36,758 nt of DNA. Origin: Endomicrobium sp. Lineage in GTDB: Bacteria; Elusimicrobiota; Endomicrobiia; Endomicrobiales; Endomicrobiaceae. The translations under genes and the position numbers were made by a program. This document shows, piece by piece, positions 22,161 through 30,243 of the stretch. The notes beneath the pieces are model-generated. The model was not told where the DNA came from. It saw only the letters and a program-made list of their open reading frames with translations, and searched no databases. Positions within the stretch are counted from its first letter, which is position 1; each line of letters opens with the position of its first letter. Location of the stretch: the NCBI GenBank assembly GCA_031277075.1, contig JAISLV010000032.1, forward strand, positions 1 to 36,758. The letters are read 5' to 3'.

Positions 22161-23510
22161 TTATCTTCCGAAAATGTATTTTGGCAGGAAATCGGTCGCA
22201 ACGCTTCCTTTGCGGAATTTTTCGTTTGCCATTATTTTGCTGTGAAGGGGAGAAGTGTTTTTTATATTTTCTATTTCAACTTCTTTTAAAGCTCTCGCCA
22301 TTCTGGCGATAGCTTCGTCTCTATCTTCGCCGAGAACAATTATTTTTGCTATAAGGCTGTCGTAATAAGGCGGAATCGTATAACCCGAATAAACGTGGGT
22401 GTCCGTTCTAACGCCCATACCGCCGGGCAAAAAAAGTTTCCCTATTGTGCCGGGCGACGGAATAAAATCTTTATCAGGGTCTTCGGCGTTTATTCTGCAT
22501 TCTATGGCATGCCCTAAAATTTTTATTTTGTCGGAACTAAATTCAAGTTTTTCGCCTGCGGCAAGTTTAATCTGTTCTTTTACAAGGTCTATGCCCGTTA
22601 TCATTTCAGTAACCGGGTGTTCAACCTGAATTCTTGTGTTCATTTCCATAAAATAAAAATCGTTGTGTTTGTCTACAAGAAATTCAACCGTGCCTACAGT
22701 AACATAGTCAACCGCGGCGGCGGCGTTTTTGGCGGCTTTTCCCATTTTCTTTCTCAAAGCTTCGCTTATTAAAGGGGAAGGACTTTCCTCAACTAATTTT
22801 TGATGACGTCTTTGAATTGAACAATCTCTTTCCGGCAAATAGGCGTAATGACCGAATTTATCGCCCATAATTTGAAATTCTATGTGATGCGGCTCTTCAA
22901 TATATTTTTCCATATAGACGTCTGGGTTTCCAAACGCGGCTTTAGCTTCGGTTTGAGCCATAATAATGGCGTTGTCTAGCGTTTCTTCTGAAACTACTAT
23001 TCTCATACCTTTCCCGCCGCCGCCCGCAGTAGCTTTAATTATTACGGGAAACCCTATTTTTTTGGCAAGCGCGGCGACTTTCGGGTCGTCGGCTTCAACG
23101 GGACCGCCAGAGCCGGGAACAACAGGAACGCCCGCTTTTTTCATAAGTTCTATGGCGGCTATTTTGTCGCCCATTTTTTCTATTGATTCTTTTTTTGGTC
23201 CTATAAAATGTATACCGCAAGCCTCGCAAACTTCGGCAAAATACATATTTTCCGCTAAAAATCCGTAGCCGGGATGTATTGCGTCTGCTCCAGTAATTTC
23301 CGCAGCGGCTATAATGCTTGGAATATTCAAATAACTTTCCGAAGCTAAAGCAGGACCTACGCACACGCTTTGGTCTGCAAGTTTTACGTGCATACACTCT
23401 TTGTCGGCTTCGGAATGTACCGCTACGGTTTTAACGCCAAGCTCTCTGCAAGCTCTTATTACTCTGCAAGATATTTCGCCTCTGTTTGCTATTAATATTT
23501 TTTTAAACAC
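22161..23510 (-). CDS. accC: Biotin carboxylase subunit of acetyl-CoA carboxylase, AccC
   Basis: Carboxylates biotin on the carrier protein using ATP and bicarbonate, starting fatty-acid synthesis. The 449-residue protein shows the carboxylase N-domain (KILIANRGEISCRVIRACRE), IHPGYGFLAEN, the ATP-grasp glycine loop ATAGGGGKGMR at about 160-170, PERDCSIQRRHQK near 228-240, and EMNTRIQVEHPVTE with the catalytic Glu/Asn/Arg at about 285-300. The start is GTG at 23510 with GGAG upstream. Length is normal. It is last in the order pepQ-efp-accB-accC, a widely conserved arrangement. A 192-bp repeat block separates it from accB. Confidence 0.97.
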   Translation of the reverse strand: MFKKILIANRGEISCRVIRACRELGVKTVAVHSEADKECMHVKLADQSVCVGPALASESYLNIPSIIAAAEITGADAIHPGYGFLAENMYFAEVCEACGIHFIGPKKESIEKMGDKIAAIELMKKAGVPVVPGSGGPVEADDPKVAALAKKIGFPVIIKATAGGGGKGMRIVVSEETLDNAIIMAQTEAKAAFGNPDVYMEKYIEEPHHIEFQIMGDKFGHYAYLPERDCSIQRRHQKLVEESPSPLISEALRKKMGKAAKNAAAAVDYVTVGTVEFLVDKHNDFYFMEMNTRIQVEHPVTEMITGIDLVKEQIKLAAGEKLEFSSDKIKILGHAIECRINAEDPDKDFIPSPGTIGKLFLPGGMGVRTDTHVYSGYTIPPYYDSLIAKIIVLGEDRDEAIARMARALKEVEIENIKNTSPLHSKIMANEKFRKGSVATDFLPKYIFGR

Positions 23511-23702
23511 TTCAAATCTCCAATTTTAAAATTCGCCGCCGCCGCTCGTTTTTGCCGTTGCAGTTTGCTTTTGCCTAGCTGCGCTTTTTGCCCTTTTGTT
23601 GTTCCTGCCATGCTTTTATGCGTCCACGCGTCTATGCATCCGTTGTTGCCGTTGCCTAGCCGCTTAACTTCCCAGCCTAGTTTGCGTTTTTGCTCTTTGC
23701 CT
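23511..23702. repeat. Degenerate CCTAGCCGC-type repeat between accB and accC
   Basis: Contains TTGCCTAGCTGCGC, TTGCCTAGCCGCTTAACTTC, CCCAGCCTAG and a TGCGTCCACGCGTCTATGC stretch, like the gaps at 3113 and 7296. It interrupts an otherwise tight operon. No gene is visible. Confidence 0.5.
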
Positions 23703-24128
23703 TTATTTCCCTGTTTCTACTAAAAAAAGTTCCTGCCCGTATTCAACGGATTCGCCGTTTGAAACGCAGACTTTTATAACTTTGCCTTTAATTTTTGAAG
23801 TGACGTCTTTAATAATTTTCATCGCTTCAATTTGACCTACTTTTTGTCCGGGCTCTACTTCGGAACCTTCCCTTATCAAAGGAGGCTTATCGTTGCTTTG
23901 AGCGTTTGCAAAAGTGCCGACCATAGTTGATTTAATTGCGGTAAAAATAGGTTTGTTCTCTTCTTTGGGTTTTTCTTGTCGGACGGGCGCGGATTTTACT
24001 TCGGTCGGCAAAACCGCCACTTCGTTTTTCTTAAAATAAAATGAGTCTTCGCCGTTTTGATATTGAATTTCTTCAATATCCGTTTCTTTTATGGACTTTA
24101 AAAAATCTTTTATTTCCTGCGGATTCAT
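23703..24128 (-). CDS. accB: Biotin carboxyl carrier protein of acetyl-CoA carboxylase, AccB
   Basis: Carries biotin between AccC and the carboxyltransferase. 141 residues: an N-terminal helix domain (MNPQEIKDFLKSIKETDIEE), a Lys/Glu/Pro-rich linker (about 43-60), and the biotinyl domain (about 64-141) with biotin acceptor Lys104 in the EAMKI motif. The STMVGTF and GESVEYGQELFLVE strands flank it. The ATG at 24128 follows a GAGGG-type ribosome site. Biotin attached here would come from the bioFDA cluster at 28663-32117. The order pepQ-efp-accB-accC is conserved across many bacteria. Confidence 0.96.
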   Translation of the reverse strand: MNPQEIKDFLKSIKETDIEEIQYQNGEDSFYFKKNEVAVLPTEVKSAPVRQEKPKEENKPIFTAIKSTMVGTFANAQSNDKPPLIREGSEVEPGQKVGQIEAMKIIKDVTSKIKGKVIKVCVSNGESVEYGQELFLVETGK

Positions 24129-24234
24129 AAAACCCTCTGATAAAATAAGAATTAAGAAATTTAAAATCTGGTATTTCCAAACTTATCGGCAGGCTAATTT
24201 AACTCGCGTTCAGATATTGATTATCGTTTTATTA

Positions 24235-24792
24235 TTAAACTCTCTCAACGTATTCGCCTGTGCGGGTGTCAACTTTTATTTTGTCGCCTTCTTTAATAAA
24301 GAGCGGAACTCTAATATCCGCGCCAGTTTCAAGTTTTGCCATTTTTGTCATATTTGAAACGGAATCGCCTTTAATGCCCGGCTCGGCTTCCGCTATAGTC
24401 ATTTCAATTATTGCGGGCATTTCTATGCCTATAAGCTCGCTTTCAAGGAAAATAGCGTCAACTTCGGCGTTTTCTTTCAAAAAATCTTTCAAATCGCCTA
24501 TAATTACAGGGTCAACGCTTATCTGCTCGTAAGTGTTCATATCCATAAAATTAAATTTGTCGCCTTCTTTATAGAGAAACTGCTTTTTTTGTCTTGTGAC
24601 GCTTAAAGCTTCAAACTTTTCTCCGCTTTTAAAAGTGCGTTCAATTGTGCCGCCCTTTTTAAGATGTCTAAGTTTTACGCGCATTACCGCGCCGCCTTTG
24701 CCCGGCTTATGATTTTGAAACCACGAAATTTGATAAGGCTCGCCGTCAACCAAAATATTAAGTCCGTTTCTGAAATCCGATGTTGAAATCAT
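24235..24792 (-). CDS. efp: Translation elongation factor P
   Basis: EF-P relieves ribosome stalling at polyproline. The 185-residue protein has the three-domain layout: N-terminal KOW-like domain with the tip loop HKPGKGGA, where Lys32 is the position that is modified in many species; a middle OB domain (QFLYKEGDKFNFMD, then NTYEQI); and a C-terminal OB domain ending IRVPLFIKEGDKIKVDTRTG. ATG 24792 follows CGGAGATTTTAA. The modification enzyme (EpmA/EarP or other) is not in the window. Its neighbours pepQ upstream and accB downstream form a classic conserved block. Confidence 0.97.
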   Translation of the reverse strand: MISTSDFRNGLNILVDGEPYQISWFQNHKPGKGGAVMRVKLRHLKKGGTIERTFKSGEKFEALSVTRQKKQFLYKEGDKFNFMDMNTYEQISVDPVIIGDLKDFLKENAEVDAIFLESELIGIEMPAIIEMTIAEAEPGIKGDSVSNMTKMAKLETGADIRVPLFIKEGDKIKVDTRTGEYVERV

Positions 24793-24908
24793 TTAAAATC
24801 TCCGATTTTATTTTATAAGTAAAAGTAAGCGGTTAAAGAACTTTGGAAAACGTTTCCTTTGAGCGTCTATCCGTAAAAAGCCGCAAAAGGCAATGCGTAT
24901 TAACTTCT

Positions 24909-25961
24909 TTATTGATACGCCGCTGAAGTTAAAATTTCGCAAGCGTTTTCATTTATTAATACAGTATCTTCAATTCTGACGCCAAACTTGCCTTCAATGT
25001 AGACGCCCGGCTCGGCGGTAACCGTCATACCCGCTAAAAAAACGCCTTCGGCATTAATAGCAAGCGAAGGCATTTCGTGAATTTCTATACCGACCCCATG
25101 ACCGGTTGTATGTATGAAATTGTCTTTATATCCGTAAGAATTTATTATGTCTCTTGCGGCTTTATCGGCGCAAGATATTGCCGTTCCAGCTTTTATTTGC
25201 TTTATCGCCGCATTTTGGGCTTCTTTTACTATATCCCAAATTCTTTTAAATTCAACGTTTATTCTACCTAAATAAAAAGTTCGCGTCAAGTCTGAGGCAT
25301 ACCCGTTATAAAAGCAGCCTATATCAAGCATTACCGCGTCGTTTTCGGCGATTTTATAATTTGAACTTGCATGGTGCGGATTTGCGGCGTTTATCCCAGC
25401 GGCGACAATAGGCGTAAAACTTTCTTTTACTTTCCTTTTGGCAAAAAGTTCAAGTATGCGGTAATGAACGTCAAGCTCGGTTAAACCTGCTTTGAGTTCT
25501 AATTTTATTTCATTGCAAACTTCAGACGCTATGCGGCAAGACTGTCTAAGATTTTCAATTTCAAAAACAGATTTTACAATTCTTAAATCGTCTAAAACGC
25601 CCATTTTTGCGCTTAGCTCTATTCCTTCCGCTTTTAATCTGTTTTCAAACAAAAGAAAATCCGCCGCCGTCATATATTTTGGGTCTGCTATTATTTTTTT
25701 TACATCTCCGCTCAACGCGCGCGCTTCGACAGCCGCTTTGCTAAAAGACGCGCCTGTAATAATTTTGTATTTGTCTTTAAAAAATTCCTTGACCTGATTT
25801 TCAATCATTTTTGAACATATAATATAGATGCCGCCGTTTAAAATCAAAATCCAAAACCCGTCAAAAGACGCGCCCGTAAGATAAAACGTTTCAACTTTAT
25901 TTGCGAACAAAAAATTTTCAGTCCCGTATTTTGCAATAAGTTTTTGGATTTTGTTTTTCAT
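24909..25961 (-). CDS. Xaa-Pro aminopeptidase family (M24B) metallopeptidase, PepQ/YqhT-like
   Basis: Cleaves N-terminal residues before proline using two metal ions. Taking ATG 25961, preceded by GGAG, gives 350 residues; a TTG at 25976 is less likely. The N-terminal creatinase-like domain is followed by the pita-bread domain with all five metal ligands: Asp213 and Asp224 (MLDIGCFYNGYASDLTRTF), His288 (HTTGHGVGIEIHEMP), Glu317 (TAEPGVYI) and Glu331 (GVRIEDT). It is the first gene before efp, an arrangement seen in Firmicutes and many other phyla. The linkage of a proline peptidase with EF-P is usually read as genomic convention rather than a complex. Confidence 0.93.
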   Translation of the reverse strand: MKNKIQKLIAKYGTENFLFANKVETFYLTGASFDGFWILILNGGIYIICSKMIENQVKEFFKDKYKIITGASFSKAAVEARALSGDVKKIIADPKYMTAADFLLFENRLKAEGIELSAKMGVLDDLRIVKSVFEIENLRQSCRIASEVCNEIKLELKAGLTELDVHYRILELFAKRKVKESFTPIVAAGINAANPHHASSNYKIAENDAVMLDIGCFYNGYASDLTRTFYLGRINVEFKRIWDIVKEAQNAAIKQIKAGTAISCADKAARDIINSYGYKDNFIHTTGHGVGIEIHEMPSLAINAEGVFLAGMTVTAEPGVYIEGKFGVRIEDTVLINENACEILTSAAYQ

Positions 25962-25997
25962 TTTCCGCTCCGCCAATCCTCGCCGAAAAAATTACGC

Positions 25998-26026
25998 TTG
26001 ACTTTTATCTTAGTATTTTATTAAAT
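25998..26026 (+). promoter_or_regulatory. Promoter of the cold-shock gene
   Basis: TTGACT (25998-26003), a 17-nt spacer and TTAAAT (26021-26026). Transcription from here gives an 80-nt or longer 5' leader, a usual trait of cold-shock genes. The leader contains ATTAGTATCCGCAAATAGCG and GATAG, which may fold. Confidence 0.5.
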
Positions 26027-26116
26027 AATAAAGCAAACTTCAAAAGTTTATATTTTAGAAGTTTAGCTAAATTAGTATCCGCAAATAGCGGATAGAAAAA
26101 CAAGGAGTTGCAGCAA

Positions 26117-26323
26117 ATGGCACAAGGTAAAGTTAAGTGGTTTAACGACCAAAAAGGTTACGGATTCATTTCTAACGATGATGGATCAGGAGACGTATTT
26201 GCGCATTATTCGGCTATTCAGTCCGATGGGTTCAAATCGTTGGCAGAAGGCGACAGCGTTGAATTTGAAGTTGTGAATTCAGACAAAGGTCCCAAGGCAG
26301 CCAACATAAAGAAAATTTCCTAA
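26117..26323 (+). CDS. Cold-shock domain protein (CspA family)
   Basis: A small single-stranded nucleic-acid-binding chaperone. 68 residues from ATG 26117, with AAGGAG ten bases upstream; a TTG at 26108 is too close to that site. RNP1 KGYGFISNDDG and RNP2 DVFAHYSAI are both present, in order, after the MAQGKVKWFNDQ start. It is a monocistronic plus-strand gene with its own promoter and a very strong terminator. This makes it an isolated, probably highly expressed unit amid minus-strand operons. Confidence 0.96.
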   Translation: MAQGKVKWFNDQKGYGFISNDDGSGDVFAHYSAIQSDGFKSLAEGDSVEFEVVNSDKGPKAANIKKIS

Positions 26324-26338
26324 ACCAAAAAACAAAAA

Positions 26339-26371
26339 CCCCCGAAGACTTCGGTCTTCGGGGGTTTTTTT
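26339..26371 (+). terminator. Strong terminator after the cold-shock gene
   Basis: CCCCCGAAGAC and GTCTTCGGGGG form an 11-bp stem closed by a stable TTCG tetraloop and followed by seven T. Bases before the stem are A-rich, so it may also work in the reverse direction. Confidence 0.95.
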
Positions 26372-26593
26372 ATTTTTAAGCCCTCGCGTCTTGCGCAAAA
26401 GTATTGGGCGAGGGAGTTGCCTGTCGCGTGTAAATCTTTTTCGTTAAGTAAAAAGGCTTTTCTTTGGGCGTTTCTAAAAATCTAATAAATACCTATTTCT
26501 TTAAAAGCGGCGGCGCATATTATCAAAATAAGCGATAATGCCAATGCGGTTGGTCGGTCATAGTTTTTGAAATGGTCAATGCGCGCATATCGT

Positions 26594-26938
26594 TTAATCA
26601 AGCCTTTTTATGTCGTTTTCGTCTAAAATATTTCCTTGCTGGGTTTCCGTCAATATCGCCGTTTTCTTTCCTTTGTTAAACAATTTGTGCTTGTTTCCTT
26701 TCTTTATATATATGTAATCGTTTTCCGCAAGTTTATGCGTTTTTCCGTCAAGTTCAACTACTATTCTTCCCTGAACAACTATCCAGTGTTCCGCTCGGTA
26801 TTTATGGGTCTGAAGCGACGTGCATTTTCCCGGCAAGACGGTTAAAGTTTTAATAGTAAATTTTTCAGCGGTATGTATAACTTTGTATTCGCCCCATTGA
26901 CGTTTTACTAAAGCCCCTTTTCTGTAAGCGTTAGACAT
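26594..26938 (-). CDS. Cupin-domain protein resembling the C-terminal half of mannose-6-phosphate isomerase / ManC
   Basis: About 114 residues from ATG 26938, which follows AGGGG. The core is a single cupin: PGKCTSLQTHKYRAEHWIVV (metal-binding His and Glu), then a Gly turn VVQGRIVVELDGK and a second motif DYIYIKKGNKHKLFN. The KVIHTAEKFTIKTLTVLPGK lead-in and QTHxxRxEHW signature are typical of the type II phosphomannose isomerase domain of ManC. The nucleotidyltransferase part is absent, so it is a stand-alone cupin, either a sugar-phosphate isomerase or a small-molecule binding protein. It is unlinked to other sugar genes here. Confidence 0.8.
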   Translation of the reverse strand: MSNAYRKGALVKRQWGEYKVIHTAEKFTIKTLTVLPGKCTSLQTHKYRAEHWIVVQGRIVVELDGKTHKLAENDYIYIKKGNKHKLFNKGKKTAILTETQQGNILDENDIKRLD

Positions 26939-27078
26939 TTTAACCCCTATAATGAATGATTTAAAAGGCAGCTGAGCGGCTGAGCAAAAACGACAACGCT
27001 GAAAGAACCGCTGAAATAAATTCAAGTCTGCGCCGCGCAATTATTTTCGTCAACTCGGGCGCCGAGCATTGTCGGCAA

Positions 27079-27675
27079 TTATTTTTCCGCTTCGTAACCT
27101 ATAGATTGTATCATCAAAACTTCGTAATTTTTCGGCAGCGGGAGCTTTCCTTTTAGCGCGTCTTTTCCGCTTGCTTTTACCACGTTAGCAAGCCCTGCAG
27201 ACGCGCAGTAAAGACCTGCGTTTTGGTAAAGCGAACCCACGTGCATACCTGCGAAATCGTCTTTAATATCTGCGGCGTATAAAAGCGTTACGCCCGCAGG
27301 AGTATATTTGCTTCTTTCGTCCGAATTCATAGCTTGAACAAGTTCGTTTTTAACGCCGTCGTAAAGCCATACTCCGTCTGCAAGAACGGCGTAGACTTCA
27401 ACTTTTTGACTGTTTCTTCCCGTAGGGGCGGTGCGTCTGCCGTCGGAACGGTTTGCTCCCCAAACAGCCCATAAAAGATTTGAAAGTTCTTGAGCGGAAA
27501 GAGTTTTAGCGCTGATATTTCTTTGGCTATGCCTTAAATTCAGAGCTTCCATAAGCGGTTTCCCGCCGATTTTGTCGGGTTGAGGAAGAGAAACGGTTTT
27601 CTGTTGCGCCGCAAAACTTGTCCCGCAAGAAAAAATAAAAACCGAGCAAATCAAAATTCTAAACGCTTTAAACAT
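27079..27675 (-). CDS. Exported nitroreductase-family (SagB-like) oxidoreductase
   Basis: About 198 residues from ATG 27675, preceded by AAAAGGAG. The N-terminus MFKAFRILICSVFIFSCGTS is a signal peptide, with Cys17 a possible lipidation site. The mature part shows the nitroreductase fold: LRHSQRNISAKTLSAQELSN near 47-66, LLWAVWGANR, TAPTGRNSQKVEVYAVL, and a late LYQNAGLYCASAGL helix. These are flavin-binding elements of the SagB/NfnB type. An exported flavoprotein implies a periplasmic or surface-anchored redox role. The partner and substrate are unknown. It appears to be a single gene, with repeat sequence on both sides. Confidence 0.8.
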   Translation of the reverse strand: MFKAFRILICSVFIFSCGTSFAAQQKTVSLPQPDKIGGKPLMEALNLRHSQRNISAKTLSAQELSNLLWAVWGANRSDGRRTAPTGRNSQKVEVYAVLADGVWLYDGVKNELVQAMNSDERSKYTPAGVTLLYAADIKDDFAGMHVGSLYQNAGLYCASAGLANVVKASGKDALKGKLPLPKNYEVLMIQSIGYEAEK

Positions 27676-27802
27676 AAAAAATCTCCTTTTGAAGAAATAG
27701 CGGCTAATCATCTAGGCTGGGCGGCTAAGCAACGACAACGGCTAACGGCAAGGGCAGACCCTGAAATAAATTCAGGGTGACTGACAGGGAGCGCAATTTG
27801 AT

Positions 27803-27880
27803 GTCTTGCAAAAACCTATAATTGGGCGTCTCTAAAAACCATAACGCCCGTCCTTGCCGCGCCTTTTGCGGCATTTCTGC
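27803..27880. mobile_element. MITE-like element ends, copy C (two ends side by side)
   Basis: GTCTTGCAAAAACCTATAAT (27803-27822) is one element end, cut short. GGGCGTCTCTAAAAACC (27824-27840) begins the other end in the opposite sense and runs about 50 bases (CGCCCGTCCTTGCCGCGCC). It looks like a deletion product or nested insertion, lying just beyond the MetH-like gene's 3' end. Confidence 0.7.
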
Positions 27881-27890
27881 ATCCATACAT

Positions 27891-28502
27891 CTATATTGTC
27901 TCCCGTTTTTTCACTCCCAATACAGCCGACACGGATTTTTCGGGTTTCATCAAATAGGCGTTTGTCAGACTCACCCCTATTTTATCTGCGGAAAGTTTGC
28001 TTAGAAACTCTTTTTGACTTTCAATAGCCCAGTCGCCGTACCCCGGGGAATAACGCTTTGTGATAATATTACCGTTTTTTTCTTCGTACTCTTTAATTTG
28101 CTTGTTTGCCGAACTTATCGTTTCTTCAGCAGCTATAGACCCCGCCGCGTCAAAAATCAAAGCCCTGAAAGTTTCTTTTTCTTTAATAAAATAATCCCTC
28201 TGTTTTTCTAGCGCGTCGCATATTGTTACGACTATCCCGTAAAATTTAAAGCAATTTTCAAATAGCTTTGCGACGTCTTTGCTTTGAATTTTAAAACCGT
28301 TTTTGGATACGACTTCGCCGCGTTTTACCATTATGTCGTCAAAGATTATAGAAATTTTAGGTTTTATAAGTTTTTGCGCTAAAGACAAGTTTTCTTTGAT
28401 GAGAGTTTCGGTTTTTGCGTCAATTTTAGTTGAAAGCCGCCAATAACCAAGCCTTACCAAAACGGTTTCATAATTTATTTTTATATTTGCAACGTTTATC
28501 AT
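27891..28502 (-). CDS. Stand-alone MetH activation-domain protein (B12-dependent methionine synthase reactivation)
   Basis: A 203-residue protein matching the C-terminal SAM-binding activation domain of cobalamin-dependent methionine synthase. The signature RYSPGYGDWAIESQKEFL (about 148-165) and IGVSLTNAYLMKPEKSVSAV (about 174-193) follow it. In full-length MetH this domain uses SAM to re-methylate oxidised cobalamin. Here it is separate, as in split MetH systems. The catalytic MetH parts are not in the window. The gene has no Shine-Dalgarno; a TAGAAT box lies 6 nt before the ATG, so the message may be leaderless. With the riboswitch at 7564-7791 it supports a B12-using metabolism. Confidence 0.88.
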   Translation of the reverse strand: MINVANIKINYETVLVRLGYWRLSTKIDAKTETLIKENLSLAQKLIKPKISIIFDDIMVKRGEVVSKNGFKIQSKDVAKLFENCFKFYGIVVTICDALEKQRDYFIKEKETFRALIFDAAGSIAAEETISSANKQIKEYEEKNGNIITKRYSPGYGDWAIESQKEFLSKLSADKIGVSLTNAYLMKPEKSVSAVLGVKKRETI

Positions 28503-28508
28503 GACAAT

Positions 28509-28514
28509 ATTCTA
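28509..28514 (-). promoter_or_regulatory. -10 box of the MetH-activation-domain gene, leaderless configuration
   Basis: TAGAAT (5 of 6) on the minus strand, 6 nt before the ATG at 28502. The upstream region is T-rich without a clear -35. Confidence 0.4.
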
Positions 28515-28565
28515 CAAAATAAATTTAAAATAAAAAATGTAGGCGAAAATGCGGCGCGCTAACGC

Positions 28566-28617
28566 AAAAAACGACGCAGAAACGCGGCAACTGTCAGCCG
28601 CGTTTAAACTCTGCCTG
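28566..28617 (-). terminator. Probable terminator after bioA
   Basis: On the minus strand GCAGAGTTT, then AAACGCGGC-TGACAGTT-GCCGCGTTT-CTGC forms a 9-bp perfect stem extended by GCAG/CTGC. GTCG and a six-T run follow. It lies about 45 bp beyond the bioA stop. Confidence 0.5.
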
Positions 28618-28662
28618 CGGCTGATTGCCAAATTAAAAAAATTAGTCTGCAAAGAAATCGCG

Positions 28663-30063
28663 CTATAGGGCGTCAAGGCGTTTTGCTATAGATTTAATTA
28701 TTTTTGAAATCTCTGAAACCGTTATGGTAAGAGGCAAAAATAAAACGAGCGTATCGCCCAAATTTCTTATAATAATTCCGTCTTCTCGCATTTGCGCGCA
28801 AATTTTTGCGGCGGTTTTTAATTTGTAATCGTAAACCGCGCCCGTTTTTTTATCTTTGACTATGTCTATGCCCGCCATAACGCCGAGATGTCTGATATTT
28901 CCCACTTTTTGATGATTAGAGAGCGCCGCCAGCCCGTTTTTAAAAAAAGCGATTTTACTTTTAAGTTTTTGTAAAATTTTATCTGTTTTAAAAATATCTA
29001 TCGCTGCGTTTGCCGCGGCGCAGGCAAGGGGATTTGCCGTATAAGAATGTCCGTGAAAAAAAGTTTTAAACTCTTCGTATTTCCCTAAAAAAGCGTTATA
29101 AATTCCGTCAGTAGTTATCGTCGCCGCTAACGGCATATATCCGCCCGTAATTCCTTTGGAAAGACAAATAAAATCGGGCTTTATTTTTGAATATTCTACG
29201 GCAAACATTTCGCCCGTCCTTCCAAAACCCGTAGCCACTTCGTCGGCTATCAAAAGCGTATTGTATTTTTTGCATAGATTTGCATACTCGGCGGCGTATC
29301 CCGCAGGCATTATAATCATTCCCGCCGCCGCTTGATTTTCAGGCTCAATAATTGCCGCCGCAATATTTTTGCCGTTTTTTTTGAGTATGTCTTCAGCTTT
29401 TTTGACGCATTGCCCGCCGCATCCTGCAATTTTGCAATGTTCTTTAAAGTTTTTTGCTTTGTTTAAAAACGGAATTTCATTTTTGCGCGCAAAACATTTA
29501 CGGCAAAACGGCGACGGCGCAAAATGCGCTTTGAAAAGCAAATCTTTAAAACTTTTATGAAATAAATCCGTCCCGCCTACCGATACCGCGCCGACGGTAT
29601 CGCCGTGATAGGCGTTGCGCAGCGATAAAAAAGACGTCCGCCGCTCGCCTTTAAAGCGCCAAAACTGATAAGCCATTTTTAAAGCTATTTCTACGGCGGT
29701 AGAACCGTTGTCGGAATAAAAAACTTTTTTTAAATGTTTAGGCAGAATTGAAAGCAGCTTTTGCGACAATTCTATAGCGGGTATATGAGTAAGCCCCAAA
29801 AAAGTAGAGTGAGAAACTTTTGCAAGCTGCTTTTTTACAGCCGCGTCAATTTTAGGGTTTCTATGCCCCAAATTATTCACCCATAGAGACGAAACTCCGT
29901 CTAAATATTTTCTGCCGTAAATATCGTATAGATAAGAGCCTTTCGCTCTTTCAATTATTAACGGCTCGCAAGGGTCGTCGTTAAGCCAATCGCCCATTTG
30001 AGTGAACGGATGCCATATATTTTTTTTATCTAGCTCAATTAATTTTTTCGCGGTTAATTTCAT
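28663..30063 (-). CDS. bioA: Adenosylmethionine-8-amino-7-oxononanoate aminotransferase BioA
   Basis: PLP enzyme converting 7-keto-8-aminopelargonate to 7,8-diaminopelargonate in biotin synthesis. The 466-residue class III aminotransferase has NIWHPFTQM (15-23), DGVSSLWVNNLGHRNP (55-70), AYHGDTVGAVSVGG, LIADEVATGFGRTG (270s-280s) and PLP-binding Lys303 in LSKGITGGYMPLAA. Between residues about 187 and 219 is a Cys-rich insert, CRKC...C...CGGQC. ATG 30063 follows AAAGGA. It is the third gene of bioF-bioD-bioA, but a MITE-like element lies between bioD and this start. The amino donor (SAM or lysine) cannot be told from sequence alone. Confidence 0.95.
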   Translation of the reverse strand: MKLTAKKLIELDKKNIWHPFTQMGDWLNDDPCEPLIIERAKGSYLYDIYGRKYLDGVSSLWVNNLGHRNPKIDAAVKKQLAKVSHSTFLGLTHIPAIELSQKLLSILPKHLKKVFYSDNGSTAVEIALKMAYQFWRFKGERRTSFLSLRNAYHGDTVGAVSVGGTDLFHKSFKDLLFKAHFAPSPFCRKCFARKNEIPFLNKAKNFKEHCKIAGCGGQCVKKAEDILKKNGKNIAAAIIEPENQAAAGMIIMPAGYAAEYANLCKKYNTLLIADEVATGFGRTGEMFAVEYSKIKPDFICLSKGITGGYMPLAATITTDGIYNAFLGKYEEFKTFFHGHSYTANPLACAAANAAIDIFKTDKILQKLKSKIAFFKNGLAALSNHQKVGNIRHLGVMAGIDIVKDKKTGAVYDYKLKTAAKICAQMREDGIIIRNLGDTLVLFLPLTITVSEISKIIKSIAKRLDAL

Positions 30064-30076
30064 AGCAAATCCTTTT

Positions 30077-30195
30077 TGGCGTCTCTAAAAACATATAATG
30101 TTCGTAATTGCCGCAAATTTTACGGCGGTTCAAAGAAGAAAATGCAAGCCGCGTCCTAAGAGCAAGGACGGGCGTTAGGGTTTTTAGAGACGCCC
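30077..30195 (+). mobile_element. MITE-like element, copy D (internal deletion, 119 bp) between bioD and bioA
   Basis: It starts GGCGTCTCTAAAAACAT then ATAATGTTCGTAATTGCCG, and ends AGGGTTTTTAGAGACGCCC. Compared with copy A, about 60 internal bases are missing after AAGAGCAAGGACGG. It ends 13 bases upstream of the bioA ATG, leaving only bioA's ribosome site between. Confidence 0.85.
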
Positions 30196-30243
30196 TTTAT
30201 AAAACGACGGCAAAAAACAAAATGCGGCTAAGCGTCAACGGCG

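Noticed and set aside
24129..24234. Additional gene between efp and accB
   Set aside because: No open frame with a start and ribosome site; only a short spacer.
26372..26593. Structured RNA after the cold-shock gene
   Set aside because: CCCTCGC...GCGAGGG can pair but no known RNA signature is visible, and part of the stretch (about 26464) is a decayed repeat end.
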